Of a DNA stretch of 53,968 nucleotides, positions 18,160 to 27,324 are shown piece after piece. The notes below the pieces were generated by a model, which saw nothing but the letters and a program-made list of their open reading frames with translations, searched no databases and was not told where the DNA came from. The stretch comes from Vicinamibacterales bacterium (lineage in GTDB: Bacteria; Acidobacteriota; Vicinamibacteria; Vicinamibacterales; UBA8438): positions 1 to 53,968 of the forward strand of contig CALLXD010000006.1 in NCBI GenBank assembly GCA_937766455.1. The letters are read 5' to 3'. Position numbers and translations under genes: made by a program. The first letter of the stretch is position 1. Each line of letters opens with the position of its first letter.

Positions 18160-18595
18160 CGTATGCGGGCGAACGTTCGACGAGACGTTCCTGTCCGGCT
18201 ATCTTGACCGGGCACTCGTCCAGGGTGACGAACAGCGCGTGCGCGTGCACCTCGAGGGCTGCGTCTCCTGCCGCGCGTTGCTGGACGAGCTGACCTCGAT
18301 GCGAGACGCGACCATGTCCTCGACGTTCGAACTGCCACGGGACGAGGAGTGGTCCGAGACTCCGCGCACGGGGACCAGTCGGCTCTTACGCGGTCTGGGC
18401 TGGCGGCTCTTGACCGCCTGGATCGTGGTCGTCGTCGGCTTTGGCCTGTGGGAAACCTGGCAAGATGCCGACAACCTCTTCGAGCGCGTGCTCCTCGTTG
18501 GCGGGGTCTCGGGCGTCAGCTTGATCCTAGTCAGCGTGTTTCTGGACCGACGGAACGCCATGAAAACTGACCGGTACCGTGAGGTGCGTAGATGA
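18152..18595 (+). CDS. Zinc-finger (zf-HC2) membrane anti-sigma factor
   Basis: 147 residues. The N-terminal cytoplasmic part contains HLEGCVSCRALLDEL, the HxxxCxxC zinc motif of anti-sigma domains. Two transmembrane segments follow (about residues 86-102 and 112-132). The ATG at 18152 overlaps the sigma-factor stop by 8 bp, so the two are translationally coupled. It should hold the ECF factor inactive at the membrane until a signal arrives. The gene ends in an ATGA overlap with the next one. Confidence 0.85.
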   Translation: MPDVCGRTFDETFLSGYLDRALVQGDEQRVRVHLEGCVSCRALLDELTSMRDATMSSTFELPRDEEWSETPRTGTSRLLRGLGWRLLTAWIVVVVGFGLWETWQDADNLFERVLLVGGVSGVSLILVSVFLDRRNAMKTDRYREVRR

Positions 18596-18927
18596 TCGTG
18601 GTGACGGCCAACCGGGTCAGCCGAAAGCGGATCGTGCGCACGTTGGGTCTGGTGCGCGGCAACACGATCCGCACCAGACACATCGGCAAGGACATCATGG
18701 CGGTGTTCCGCAATATCGTCGGGGGTGAGGTCGCCGAGTACACCAAACTGCTCGGCGAGTCGCGGGAGCAGGCCCTCGACCGCATGGTCGAGGAAGCGAC
18801 CGGCCTCGGGGCAAACGGCATCATCTCTGTACGCTTCTCCACCTCGATGATCATGGGCGCGGCAGCCGAACTGCTCGCCTACGGCACCGCGGTGGTCCTG
18901 GAAGACGACCCGAGCGACACCCCGTAA
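18592..18927 (+). CDS. YbjQ/DUF74 family protein
   Basis: 111 residues matching the YbjQ family (heavy-metal-binding-like fold): RIVRTLGLVRGNTIRTRHIG, NIVGGEVAEYTKLLGESREQA and GANGIISVRFSTS are its standard blocks. The family forms pentamers of unknown role. It overlaps the anti-sigma gene as ATGA, so it is the third member of the sigma operon. This is an unusual partner and may link it to the stress response the sigma factor controls. Confidence 0.88.
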   Translation: MIVVTANRVSRKRIVRTLGLVRGNTIRTRHIGKDIMAVFRNIVGGEVAEYTKLLGESREQALDRMVEEATGLGANGIISVRFSTSMIMGAAAELLAYGTAVVLEDDPSDTP

Positions 18928-19053
18928 GCCACACGGCGACAGGAGTAGCCCCTGACTGGTAACGGATGGGCTATCCGGCCGGTACGTCATCCACCGTGGT
19001 GTAGCACGTCCGGAGGGGCGGACAACGCTATTCGCAGCGCCACCGCGTAGACG

Positions 19054-19926
19054 TCACAGCCCCAGAAGATTCGGTGCGATCTTGTCGAGCCCCTGCTCGG
19101 TGGCCCACAGGTCGAGCTCGGGCGTGGCGAGATCGTCGACGAGCGGCTCAGCGAAACCGAGCACCCGGCGGTCGACCGACTTGAGATAACGACGGCAGGT
19201 CTTGCAGACTTCAATGCGTAGATGCGCAAGCCCCTCATCGACGTGAAACTCCAGACCTGACTCTCCGGACACACCGCAGGCTGGGCAGACCGCCCTCGGG
19301 AACGTCCAGTCAGCGGCGCAGAACGCGCAGATCAGGCGACGGACCCCCTCCGCATGAGACTCATCCTCTAGCCGAGACACCAGCGGAGGCCACCCACACT
19401 GCGGGCACACCGACGCGGTCCCCGTCGCGCCAGCGGGCGCCAGCGCGGAGAGCGTTTCCGCGATCGGAGAGAGAAAGGCGCGGGGCAGAAAGGCGAGCGG
19501 CGCGATCTCGCACCCGAATGCGTCGGCAAGCGGGGCAAGGTCTTCCCCTGTCAGCATCGACAGCAGCAGGTTCGCCCGCGGCTCGGTCGCGGCACCGGCT
19601 AGCGTGCCCGCCGCGTGACGCACCGGCTCCGGAGCCGTCTTCGGTATCGCGCGGCAAAACGTCGAGAAACCGACGGACAGGGTGTCGAGCGGTAGCCGCT
19701 CGAGCTGGAGCCTCGGCCCGCCCTCGCCCTTCGGCGTCTCGACCGTGCTCGTCCATGGCGACACGTCGATGGCCGCGCACACGCCGGTTTGGATCTCAAG
19801 AATAGACAGGTAGAACTGCAGGAGAGGCGCCGTGTGTGGTCGGTCGGCGATCAATGTGCGAGCCCGGCGCGCGCGGGCATGCCAGCGCGGATCGACGTCC
19901 ACGCGCTGCCGACGCCCTGGGATCAC
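19054..19926 (-). CDS. fdhE: Formate dehydrogenase accessory protein FdhE
   Basis: 290 residues with GTG start, overlapping the cytochrome subunit stop as GTGA. The C-terminal half carries rubredoxin-like zinc or iron ligands: CPQCGWPP, then LICAFCAADW, CPACG and a further CKTC. These define FdhE, which delivers or matures the periplasmic formate dehydrogenase complex. It is the last gene of the fdhA-fdhB-fdhC-fdhE transcript. It reads without interruption, unlike the two genes before it. Confidence 0.9.
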   Translation of the reverse strand: MIPGRRQRVDVDPRWHARARRARTLIADRPHTAPLLQFYLSILEIQTGVCAAIDVSPWTSTVETPKGEGGPRLQLERLPLDTLSVGFSTFCRAIPKTAPEPVRHAAGTLAGAATEPRANLLLSMLTGEDLAPLADAFGCEIAPLAFLPRAFLSPIAETLSALAPAGATGTASVCPQCGWPPLVSRLEDESHAEGVRRLICAFCAADWTFPRAVCPACGVSGESGLEFHVDEGLAHLRIEVCKTCRRYLKSVDRRVLGFAEPLVDDLATPELDLWATEQGLDKIAPNLLGL

Positions 19927-20538
19927 CGATCAACTCGATCGCCGGACCAGCGTGAATGATGCAGTTTCGCCCAGGCCGGCGTGACCTTCCCCTCGATCAT
20001 GCCGCGTGCGGTGCCCGGGTAGGCCACGGTACCCAGATAGACGTGCACGATCAAAAAGAGACCACCGCCAAGCGTCGCGGAGTAGTGCAGCAACCGCGCC
20101 GTGTTGAGCCACCCGGCGCTGAACGACTCAGGGAACCACAGCAGCCCACCGGACACCACGAACACGACGCCGAGCAGGCTCTGCACCCAGAAGAACAGTT
20201 TCTGTCCCGCGTTGTATTTGCCCGCCGGCGGCACCTTGTCGCGGTCGTGCGTTGCGTAGTGCTTGATCGGCCCCAAGCCAGGCCCGATCCTTTCCGTCGA
20301 GGAACATGTCGCGGACCCAGAGCCCGAACATGAACAGCATCCCCACGCCGAACAGCGCGCCGATCTGCGGATGCAGCACCCGCGCGGCGGCCCCCCGCCG
20401 AGAAGCGTCGTCAGCCAGAACAGCGACGGGTACGCAGAAGGCCAGTCCGGTGCCCAACAGCACCACGAAGGTGACGCCAACCACCCAGTGCACGATCCGC
20501 TCGAGGAAGGAGAACCGATGGATGAGGGGCGTCGCCAT
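19923..20538 (-). CDS. Formate dehydrogenase cytochrome b subunit, three frameshifts
   Basis: The product is a di-haem membrane anchor of about 204 residues. HRFSFLERIVHWVVGVTFVV holds a haem-ligand histidine, then AYPSLFWLTTLLGGG, ARVLHPQIGALFGVG, a TM with MLFMFGLWVRDMFL, GPIKHYATHDRDKVPPAGKY, and C-terminal RLLHYSATLGGGLFLIVHVY. These blocks lie in two alternating frames. Breaks are near 20436 (one surplus base), at the C6 run 20391-20396 (one lost) and at the C4 run 20271-20274 (one surplus). Together they restore one open frame. The subunit passes electrons from the iron-sulfur subunit to quinone. The homopolymer errors argue against true inactivation. Confidence 0.82.
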
Positions 20539-21402
20539 CAGACCTGCTCCTCGGGCCTCTCAGGGCCAACGGCGAGGAAATGGACGACGGCAGCAATCAC
20601 GCCAAACCCGAGCAGATACGACCCAACGCGCTGCAACACATTCAACCCTCGCAGCTGCCCGGGGCTGGCCGTCGGGTGCGCCGGCAGGCTGTAATCTTCG
20701 AGCCGGTCTCCGTGCGGGACGACATACATCATGTGCGTGCCGCCGACCCCGCCCGGGTTGTAGAGGGCCGCATGTTCGTAGCCGCGCTCGTTCAGCCGGT
20801 CCACCTTCTTCTCGGCCAGCGCCAGCATGTCTTCCTTGATGCCCCACTCGATGGCGTTGGTCGGGCAGGTCTTCACGCACGCCGGCTCGAGGCCCGACTC
20901 GACGCGGTCGATGCACATGTTGCACTTGGCGACGGTCTTGGTCTCCTTGTCGAACCGCGGGATGTCGAAGGGACACCCGGAGACGCAGTACTGACACCCG
21001 ATGCAGTTGTCCTGATTGAAGTCGACGATGCCGTTCTGGTACTGGACAATCGCACCTGGCGCCGGGCACGCAAACAGGCAGCCAGGCTCCTCGCAGTGGA
21101 GACAGGCGTCCTTCTTGATCATCCAGCTCAGGTCGTCGTCGCCAATTTCGACCTCGTTGAACCGCATCAACAGCCACGTGTTCGACGACAGAGTCCTTGT
21201 GGCTCTGAAAGCTGCCGAAATTGGTGGTCTGCTCGACCTTCAGGTCGTTCCACTCTTTGCACGCCACCTCGCAGCCCTTGCAGCCGATGCACTTCGAAAT
21301 GTCGACCAGTTTCGAGTACACCGGTCCGCCCGACCGGAGCGAATTGAGCGGAATCAGCGCGCTTGGTGTCGCCGAGATACGTTTGATGGCAAGAGTGTCC
21401 AT
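20538..21402 (-). CDS. Formate dehydrogenase iron-sulfur (beta) subunit, one frameshift
   Basis: About 287 residues. The N-terminus has DISKCIGCKGCEVACKEWND, the first ferredoxin cluster; then come CLHCEEPGCLFACP, CIGCQYCVSGCPFDIP and CNMCIDRV with CVKTCP, giving ligands for four [4Fe-4S] clusters. A C-terminal transmembrane helix (SYLLGFGVIAAVVHFLAVG) anchors it, as in FdnH/FdoH. The frame breaks near 21190: one surplus T changes the expected KDLSSNTWLLMRFNEVE. It transfers electrons from the selenoprotein alpha subunit to cytochrome b. Its end overlaps the next gene's start. Confidence 0.87.
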
Positions 21403-21410
21403 GATTTAGA

Positions 21411-21494
21411 CGGGGCTTCGCCCCGAACCCCCGCGGGCGCTGCGCGGGGACCCACGAGCCCCACTCCGCGCCCGCGAGGCGCGCACTTCGCGCC
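21411..21494. repeat. Cluster of three GC-rich hairpins between fdhA and fdhB
   Basis: Three perfect short palindromes follow one another: CGGGGC/GCCCCG with loop TTC (21411-21425), CCCCGCG/CGCGGGG (21429-21449) and GGCGCG/CGCGCC (21478-21494). They fill the unusually long gap (180 bp) inside an otherwise tightly packed operon. None has a T-run, so simple termination is unlikely. They could be a REP-like element, or mRNA stabilisers that set the ratio of alpha to beta subunit. Confidence 0.7.
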
Positions 21495-21582
21495 TTGGCC
21501 GTTACCCACATCTGGGATGAGCGGTCTTCTCGCAGCGGCCCACATGGCCGCCGGCTGGCTGCTTTTCGGAGCATGGTTATTG

Positions 21583-24500
21583 CTATGTCGTGCGGGGCTC
21601 GGCTCGCTCGATGTTCACGAGAAAGGCTTTAAATTCGGGACAGCGCGTGTTGGCGTCGCCCACATACGGCGTCAACAGATTGGCCATCGATCCCTGGGTG
21701 ATGCCGACGAACCCCCAGTGGACCGGAATACCGACCGTCCAGACCGTCTGCCCATTGACCAGCAGCGGCTTGATCCGCTTGGTGACGATCGCAACGCCCT
21801 CCACCTCGCCCCGCTTGGACCAGACCCGGGCCCGCCCGCCGTTCTCGATCCCCTTCTCGGCCGCCAGTCCCTCGGGCACTTCGACGAAGAAATCTGGCAT
21901 GGCCTCGACCAGCAGCGGCACGTTGCGGGTCACGAAGTGCTCGTGCTCCACGACCCGGTAGACCGTGCACGCGTAGGGAAAATCGTCGCCCTCCGCGGCC
22001 AGCGTCTCCCGCACCCCGTCGTACCAATTGATGATCGGATTCACCGCTACAGAGTCATGCAACGCGTTGATCGTAGGACTCTCCACCGGCTCGTAGTGCT
22101 CAGAGAACGGGCCGTCGGCCAGGTGGTTGCTAAACAGCCGCGCCACCCCCTCCTCGGTCATGATGAACGCCCCCGCTCCATCGGGAGGGGTGGTGGCGCC
22201 GTAGTCGGGCACGTCGCCGATCCATCGCTCACCATTCCAGGCGATACCAGCCCGGTCCTGATCCCAGGGTCGTCCCTCGGCATCGGCCGAGGCCCGGTTG
22301 TACAACACACGACGGTTGAGCGGCCAACTCCAGGCCCAGTCGTGGTGCATCCCCAGCCCGGTCGGGTCGTCGGTCCCCCGACGGGCCATCTGGTTGCCCG
22401 CCTCGGTATAGCTGCCCCCGTAGATCCAGTTCCCGGCACTCGTGCCGCCGTCATCCTGGAGCTGGGCAAATGAGGACAACAGTTGGCCGGTGGCCCGGTC
22501 ATACCCGTTGATCTCCTTCGCCAGTTCCGCCAGGGTCGGCTCGCGGGGATTCAGGTAGTCCCAGGTCAGATTCTGAATTGGTTCGTTGTAGACCGCGTCT
22601 TCGCCGTCCTGCTGGTACAGCTCCTTCACCCGCCAAAACAGCTCCGAAAGGATGTAGGTATCGGACCGCACGCCGTCCGGTGGATCGATGGCCTTCTCTT
22701 TCCACTGCGCCCAACGCCCACTGTTGGTGAACGAGCCGTCACGCTCGATCCAGTGGGTGGTCGGCATATACATGACCTCGGTCTGCACCTCGGCCGGATT
22801 CATCCCGGGCGCTCGCCAGAACTCGGCCGTGTCGAGCATGAACGGGTCGATGACCGCCTTCCACTTCAGCTGGGACATCGACTCGAGCAGACGTGGCACG
22901 TCAGGGCCGGCCAGCAACGGATTGAACCCGAGCGCGACAAACCCCTCGACGTCGCCCTGTCGCACCTGATCCCAAATAGACAGCCAGGTCGCATCGCCGT
23001 CCTGCTTCCCAAGGTACTGATAGCCGAACTCGTTGGCGGCGGTGGCGTGGTCGCCGAACCAGGCCTTGAGTTGCGAGACGAGAAACTTCGGGTAGTTGCC
23101 CCAGTAGTTCACCGTATCCGACACCAACGGTTTGGGCGTTGACGCATCGAGATGGTCGCGGAGTGTCGCCTGCTCCGGCGTGGGCACCTTCAGGTAACCC
23201 GGCAGGATGCCGGCCACGATGGCGTGGTCCGTCGCCCCCTGCACATTGGCATGTCCACGCAGCGCATTGATACCGCCGCCGGGTCGGCCGATGTTGCCGA
23301 GCAGGAGTTGGACAATGGCCCCCGTCCGGATGATCTGACTGCCAACCGTATGCATGGTCCAGCCGACCGCATACATGATGGTGCCGACACGATCCGCGCG
23401 ACCGGTCGAGCAGATGATGTCGGCCATCTCCAGGAACTTCTCCGCGGAACAACCGGCAATCTGCGCCACCATCTCCGGCGTGTAGCGCTCGTAGTGGTGT
23501 TTGAGGAGCTGAAACGCGCAACGGGGATCCTCGAGGGTCGGATCGCGGCGCACGAACCCATCGGCGTCGCGCTGATAGCTCCACGACGTCTTGTCGTAGG
23601 CGCTCGCCGCCTCGTCGAACCCGGAAAACAGCCCATCCTCGAACCCGAAGTCGCCACTGACCAGAAACGACGCGTTGGTATGCGCCCGTACGTAGTCGGC
23701 GTGATGCAGGTCGTTGGCGAGCATGTACCGAATCAGCCCGCCGAGCACGGCGATATCAGACCCGGGCCGGATCTGCATGTGCTTGTCGGCCACGGCCGAG
23801 GTCCGCGTGAAGCGTGGGTCAATCGTGACCAGCGTAGCGTTGTTCTCGTCGCGTGCTTCGAGCGCCCACTTGAACCCGCACGGATGGTTTTCGGCTGGGT
23901 TCGCCCCCATCACCAGGACGACATCGGCGTTCTTGATGTCTTTCCAGTGATTGGTCATCGCGCCCCGTCCGAACGTGGCGGCCAGACTGGCCACCGTGGG
24001 GCTGTGTCAAATGCGGGCCTGGTGGTCTATGTAGGTCAGCCCCATCGCACGCATCGTCTTCGTAATCAGATACGCGTCTTCGTTGGCGACCGTGGCGCTC
24101 CCGACCCAGGCAATCCCGTCGGTGCGGTTGACGGTGCGTCCCTGACCGTCTCGCTCGACAAACGTCTTGTCGCGCGACTCTTTGAACTTGCGCGCGAACC
24201 AGTCCATGGCGAAGTCCCAGTCGACTTCTTGCCACTCGTCGGCTCCAGCCGCCCGGTACATTGGGCTCTTGCGCAGCCGCGGACTGATGGCGAGCTGCAT
24301 CTGGGACGCGCCTTTTGGACAGAGCGTGCCGCCATTGATCGGATTATCGGGGTCGCCCTCGACGTGAATGATCGTGTTCGTGGTATTCAGCCCGCCGCTG
24401 CCATGGGTATAGGCAATGGTCCCGCACCCGACGGCGCAGTAGGGGCAGACCGTCTTGTATTCGCGAGCGTTGCGAATCTTGAGCTGACGCACCGCCGCGT

Positions 24501-24588
24501 AGACCGGTGCCGGGTCGAAACCGAGGGCGCTGACGCCGACCGCGCCGCCCACGGAAGCCTTAATAAATGTGCGTCGAGAGATGGGCAT
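21583..24588 (-). CDS. fdhA: Formate dehydrogenase alpha subunit, selenocysteine-containing, Tat-exported
   Basis: About 1001 residues read through an in-frame TGA at 24007-24009, which encodes selenocysteine 194. Before it comes DHQARI; after it HSPTVASLAATFGRGAMTNHW, the signature around Sec196 of E. coli FdnG. The Tat signal MPISRRTFIK supports the start at 24588 over an upstream ATG at 24630. The [4Fe-4S] ligands are CPYCAVGC and later Cys90. The molybdopterin-binding regions follow (VLVMGANPAENHP, GGGINALRGHANVQG). It oxidises formate in the periplasm. A SECIS hairpin sits directly after the TGA. Confidence 0.93.
23977..24009 (-). promoter_or_regulatory. Bacterial SECIS element with selenocysteine UGA
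   Basis: On the minus strand UGA (24009-24007) is followed after 11 nt by a 7-bp stem GGUGGCC/GGCCGCC (23995-23989 and 23983-23977), with one G-U pair and apical loop AGUCU. E. coli fdhF and fdnG have the same 11-nt spacing and a GU-containing apical loop bound by SelB. The coding frame continues unbroken on both sides. Confidence 0.9.
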
Positions 24589-24597
24589 CTCGCGCCT

Positions 24598-24603
24598 ACA
24601 GTA
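24598..24603 (-). promoter_or_regulatory. Candidate extended -10 box for fdhA
   Basis: TACTGT on the minus strand, preceded by TGC (TGnTACTGT), ends 9 nt before the fdhA ATG at 24588. A weak AGG lies inside the 9-nt leader. It supports 24588 rather than 24630 as the start. Confidence 0.4.
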
Positions 24604-24688
24604 GCACAGGGCGAACGAGGAGGTCGGCACGGTGGAGACCGCTCTGGCCGCTGCGCAAGCAGGACCGAGCGGCCGGCCTGACGGCTGC

Positions 24689-24694
24689 TAGAAT
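24689..24694 (+). promoter_or_regulatory. Candidate extended -10 box for fdhD, leaderless
   Basis: TAGAAT preceded by TGC gives an extended -10 ending exactly 7 nt before the fdhD ATG. There is no Shine-Dalgarno sequence. The divergent fdhA box lies 85 bp away, so one regulator in between could control both. Confidence 0.45.
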
Positions 24695-24701
24695 CCCATT
24701 C

Positions 24702-25544
24702 ATGGTTGCCACTCCCATCGCTCAACCCAACCCCGGCGTCGGCGTCCGTCGCGTGCAGGTGCGCAAGCCCGGCGGCGTGCTCGTCACGGACGCCGTCGCG
24801 GTCGAAGCTCCGCTCGAGATTCGCGTGAACGGACGGCCGCTCGTCATCACCATGCGCACGCCGGGCCACGACGAGGAGCTGGCCGCCGGATTCCTGTTCG
24901 CGGAGGGCGTGGTGACCCATGCCGACCAGGTGGTTACGATTCGGACGGAACCGGCATCGAGCCAGGTGACGCCAGAGGCACTGGCGGAGGGTAAGGTCGG
25001 GGCTGGGGACCGGGTCATGGTCGAGCTGCGGGACTCGGCTGACACGGCCGATATCGAGCGCGCACAGCGCGACTTTCGGGCGACGGCGGCATGCGGCGTG
25101 TGCGGCAAAGAGAGTCTCGAGGATCTCGAGCAGTCCTTGCCGTCCATCGCGAGTATCGAGGTCGCGACCGACCTGCTGGCGCAGCTGCCGGATCGGATGC
25201 GACCTCACCAGGCGCTCTTTGAAGCCACCGGGGGGATCCACGCAGCGGGGCTCTTCACCGTAGAAGGCGACCTGCTCAGCGTGCGCGAAGATATCGGCCG
25301 CCACAACGCCGTGGACAAGGTGATAGGGCGTGCGGTCCTCGACGGGGCCACCTCGCTCGATGACCGCATCTTGGTCGTCAGCGGCCGAGCCGGGTTCGAA
25401 CTGGTGCAGAAGGCGCTGAAGGCCGCGATTCCCGTGATGGTCTCGGTCGGCGCGGCATCGAGCCTGGCCGTCGAGATGGCATCGGCGGCCGGGATGACGT
25501 TGTACTCGTTCGTGGGACCAGGCCGGGGCAACCTGCACCTCTGA
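24702..25544 (+). CDS. fdhD: Formate dehydrogenase accessory sulfurtransferase FdhD
   Basis: 280 residues. The CGVCGK motif (Cys131, Cys134) corresponds to the catalytic CxxC loop of E. coli FdhD, which passes sulfur from IscS to the molybdenum cofactor. Flanking blocks HDEELAAGFLFAEG, FEATGGIHAAGLF, REDIGRHNAVDKVIG and VSGRAGFELVQKA are typical. The ATG at 24702 is chosen because family similarity starts just after it and a -10 box lies 7 nt upstream. It is divergent from the fdhA operon it serves. Confidence 0.95.
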   Translation: MVATPIAQPNPGVGVRRVQVRKPGGVLVTDAVAVEAPLEIRVNGRPLVITMRTPGHDEELAAGFLFAEGVVTHADQVVTIRTEPASSQVTPEALAEGKVGAGDRVMVELRDSADTADIERAQRDFRATAACGVCGKESLEDLEQSLPSIASIEVATDLLAQLPDRMRPHQALFEATGGIHAAGLFTVEGDLLSVREDIGRHNAVDKVIGRAVLDGATSLDDRILVVSGRAGFELVQKALKAAIPVMVSVGAASSLAVEMASAAGMTLYSFVGPGRGNLHL

Positions 25545-25604
25545 TTCAGCCGCCCCGGCACCGTGGACACGATCGGGGCGCCGCGCATGCATCCGGGCGC
25601 ATGC

Positions 25605-25610
25605 TATTCT
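25605..25610 (+). promoter_or_regulatory. Candidate extended -10 box (TGC-TATTCT)
   Basis: The box lies 11 nt before the ATG at 25622. It overlaps the alternative upstream ATG at 25601, which argues that 25622 is the real start. Confidence 0.4.
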
Positions 25611-25621
25611 GCGGCCATCTG

Positions 25622-26035
25622 ATGGCCAGTCTCAATTTGGGGTGGGCGGTCCGGCTAGGACTGGTCGCATGTGTGGTTGCCCTCGCAGCCTTCAACTGGA
25701 CACTGCGACGGGAACCGGGCGCGGACGCGATTGTCCCCGATGCGTCGGCCACCGAAATCAACGCGCCAACACGCGCGGACGAGCCACTCTTGGTCAACGA
25801 GCGTTGGCACATCCGGAATATGGCCACAGCCCATGGCGCGTTCGTGATCGAAGTAGAGGCCGAGGATCCGTCGCAGGCTGAGACGATCGCGCGCACCCTG
25901 GTCGAACCGATCAAGGACGACTACGACGAAGTGCTCGTCTATGTGAACCAACGCGGTGACGACTCGGATCTCCCGGCTCGGAGAATCCAATGGACGCCGC
26001 GGGAGGGGTACGTAGAAATATCCTACGACCAGTGA
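25622..26035 (+). CDS. Hypothetical membrane-anchored protein (137 aa)
   Basis: Starts MASLNLGWAVRLGLVACVV, giving one N-terminal transmembrane helix (about residues 8-26). A soluble domain of about 100 residues follows. It contains IEVEAEDPSQAETIARTLVE and DEVLVYVNQRG, which suggest a small alpha/beta fold, and ends YVEISYDQ. The orientation of the helix is unclear. It lies 67 bp before the PilT-like gene on the same strand and may be functionally linked. I do not recognise the family. Confidence 0.62.
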   Translation: MASLNLGWAVRLGLVACVVALAAFNWTLRREPGADAIVPDASATEINAPTRADEPLLVNERWHIRNMATAHGAFVIEVEAEDPSQAETIARTLVEPIKDDYDEVLVYVNQRGDDSDLPARRIQWTPREGYVEISYDQ

Positions 26036-26102
26036 CCAGGCGCAAGGCGCGGACCGAGCCTGACCGCCAATGAAGACGCTCGGATAGCGACGACCACGAC
26101 CG

Positions 26103-27269
26103 ATGACGAACACCCCGGACGTCGACAGGCTCGCGGGTGAGTTGAACGCGTGGAGCGACGATGCGCCCCGCGGCTCGTCGCGGCTGGAGGGATGGCTCCG
26201 CATCATGATCGCGCGTGGTGCCAGCGACTTGCTGCTGGTGGCCGGGCTTCCGGCCTCGATCCGGGTGGACGGCACGATCACCGGGCTACCGGAAGGCCCA
26301 CTTGACGGTATCGACATCGAGACGGCGGTGCTCGGCGCCCTGCCCGCCGTCGCGGCACGCCGCTATCAACAGGGCGACCCGGCCGACGCGTCGCTGGCCG
26401 TACCCAACCTCGGTCGGTTTCGTATCAACCTGCACCGCGAGCGCGGTCGCGCGGCGGCCGCGGTCAGGGCGTTGCCAGCACGGCCGCCAGCGCTCTCCGA
26501 GCTGGGCCTGCCGCCGAACGTGGAGCGGCTCGCGAGCCTCCCGTTCGGACTGGTCCTGATTGGGGGTCCAACCGGGTCCGGGAAATCGACCACACTCGCG
26601 GCGCTGGTCGACGTCATCAACCAACGGGATGCGAAGCACATCGTGACGATCGAGGACCCGATCGAATACGAACATCCGCACGTCAAGAGCGTGGTCGAGC
26701 AGGTGGAAGTGGGGTTGGATGTCTCAGACTTCCCAACTGCGCTTCGGTCGACCCTCCGTCAGGCGCCGGACGTGCTGGTCATCGGCGAAATGCGCGACAC
26801 CGAGACCATGCAGATCGCGTTGGCGGCAGGCGAAACGGGGCACCTGGTCTTCTCGACCCTGCATACGAACGACGTGGCCTCCACGGTGGCGCGGATTGCG
26901 GACTCGTTTCCTTTGGAACGGCAGGGGACCATCCGACAAGAACTCTCGATGGCGCTGGCCGCCGTCTATACGCAGACCTTGCTCCCACGCATCGGCGGTG
27001 GTCGGGTGCCGGCCGCCGAGCTGCTGATGGTCGGCTACGGCGCGCGACAACATATTCGGAAGAACCAGGTACAGCACCTGCATCAGGAGATCACCATCAC
27101 CCGCCGGCATGGGTCGTTCACGTTCGAGGAATCGCTCGCCCGACTCGTGCAACTGGGACAACTGGAACGGCGGGAGGCGCTGGCACGGACCGGACACCCT
27201 GAAGAACTCGACCTGTTGCTCCGCAACACCCCCGTGACACCCCCCGGCCGCACGGAGGCTGCGCCCTAG
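26103..27269 (+). CDS. PilT/PilU-type twitching motility ATPase
   Basis: 388 residues of the GspE/PilT secretion ATPase class. Walker A is GGPTGSGKSTT (about 154-164), the Asp box is IVTIEDPIEYEH, Walker B is VLVIGEMRDTETM and the His box is TGHLVFSTLHTND. The N-terminal PAS-like domain is short (DLLLVAGLPASIRVDG), so it is a retraction-type (PilT/PilU) rather than an assembly (PilB) ATPase. The usual C-terminal AIRNLIRE motif is not evident, and QHIRKNQVQHLHQ occupies its place. No pilin genes are nearby, so partners must lie elsewhere. Confidence 0.9.
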   Translation: MTNTPDVDRLAGELNAWSDDAPRGSSRLEGWLRIMIARGASDLLLVAGLPASIRVDGTITGLPEGPLDGIDIETAVLGALPAVAARRYQQGDPADASLAVPNLGRFRINLHRERGRAAAAVRALPARPPALSELGLPPNVERLASLPFGLVLIGGPTGSGKSTTLAALVDVINQRDAKHIVTIEDPIEYEHPHVKSVVEQVEVGLDVSDFPTALRSTLRQAPDVLVIGEMRDTETMQIALAAGETGHLVFSTLHTNDVASTVARIADSFPLERQGTIRQELSMALAAVYTQTLLPRIGGGRVPAAELLMVGYGARQHIRKNQVQHLHQEITITRRHGSFTFEESLARLVQLGQLERREALARTGHPEELDLLLRNTPVTPPGRTEAAP

Positions 27270-27324
27270 CATGCGAACGCAGACCACGGCAGCCGACAAG
27301 GCGTGCCCGAGCCCCGTCTGAGTC

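Noticed and set aside
21411..21494. Hairpin cluster as a CRISPR array
   Set aside because: The palindromes differ from each other, and there are no regular spacers or cas genes.
24007..24009. TGA in fdhA as a nonsense mutation or frameshift
   Set aside because: The frame is unchanged on both sides, the position is the known Sec site and a SECIS follows.
21016..24681. Two long plus-strand frames across fdhA (485 and 509 codons)
   Set aside because: Antisense to the selenoprotein gene. They are shadows of strong codon bias, and no motif supports them.
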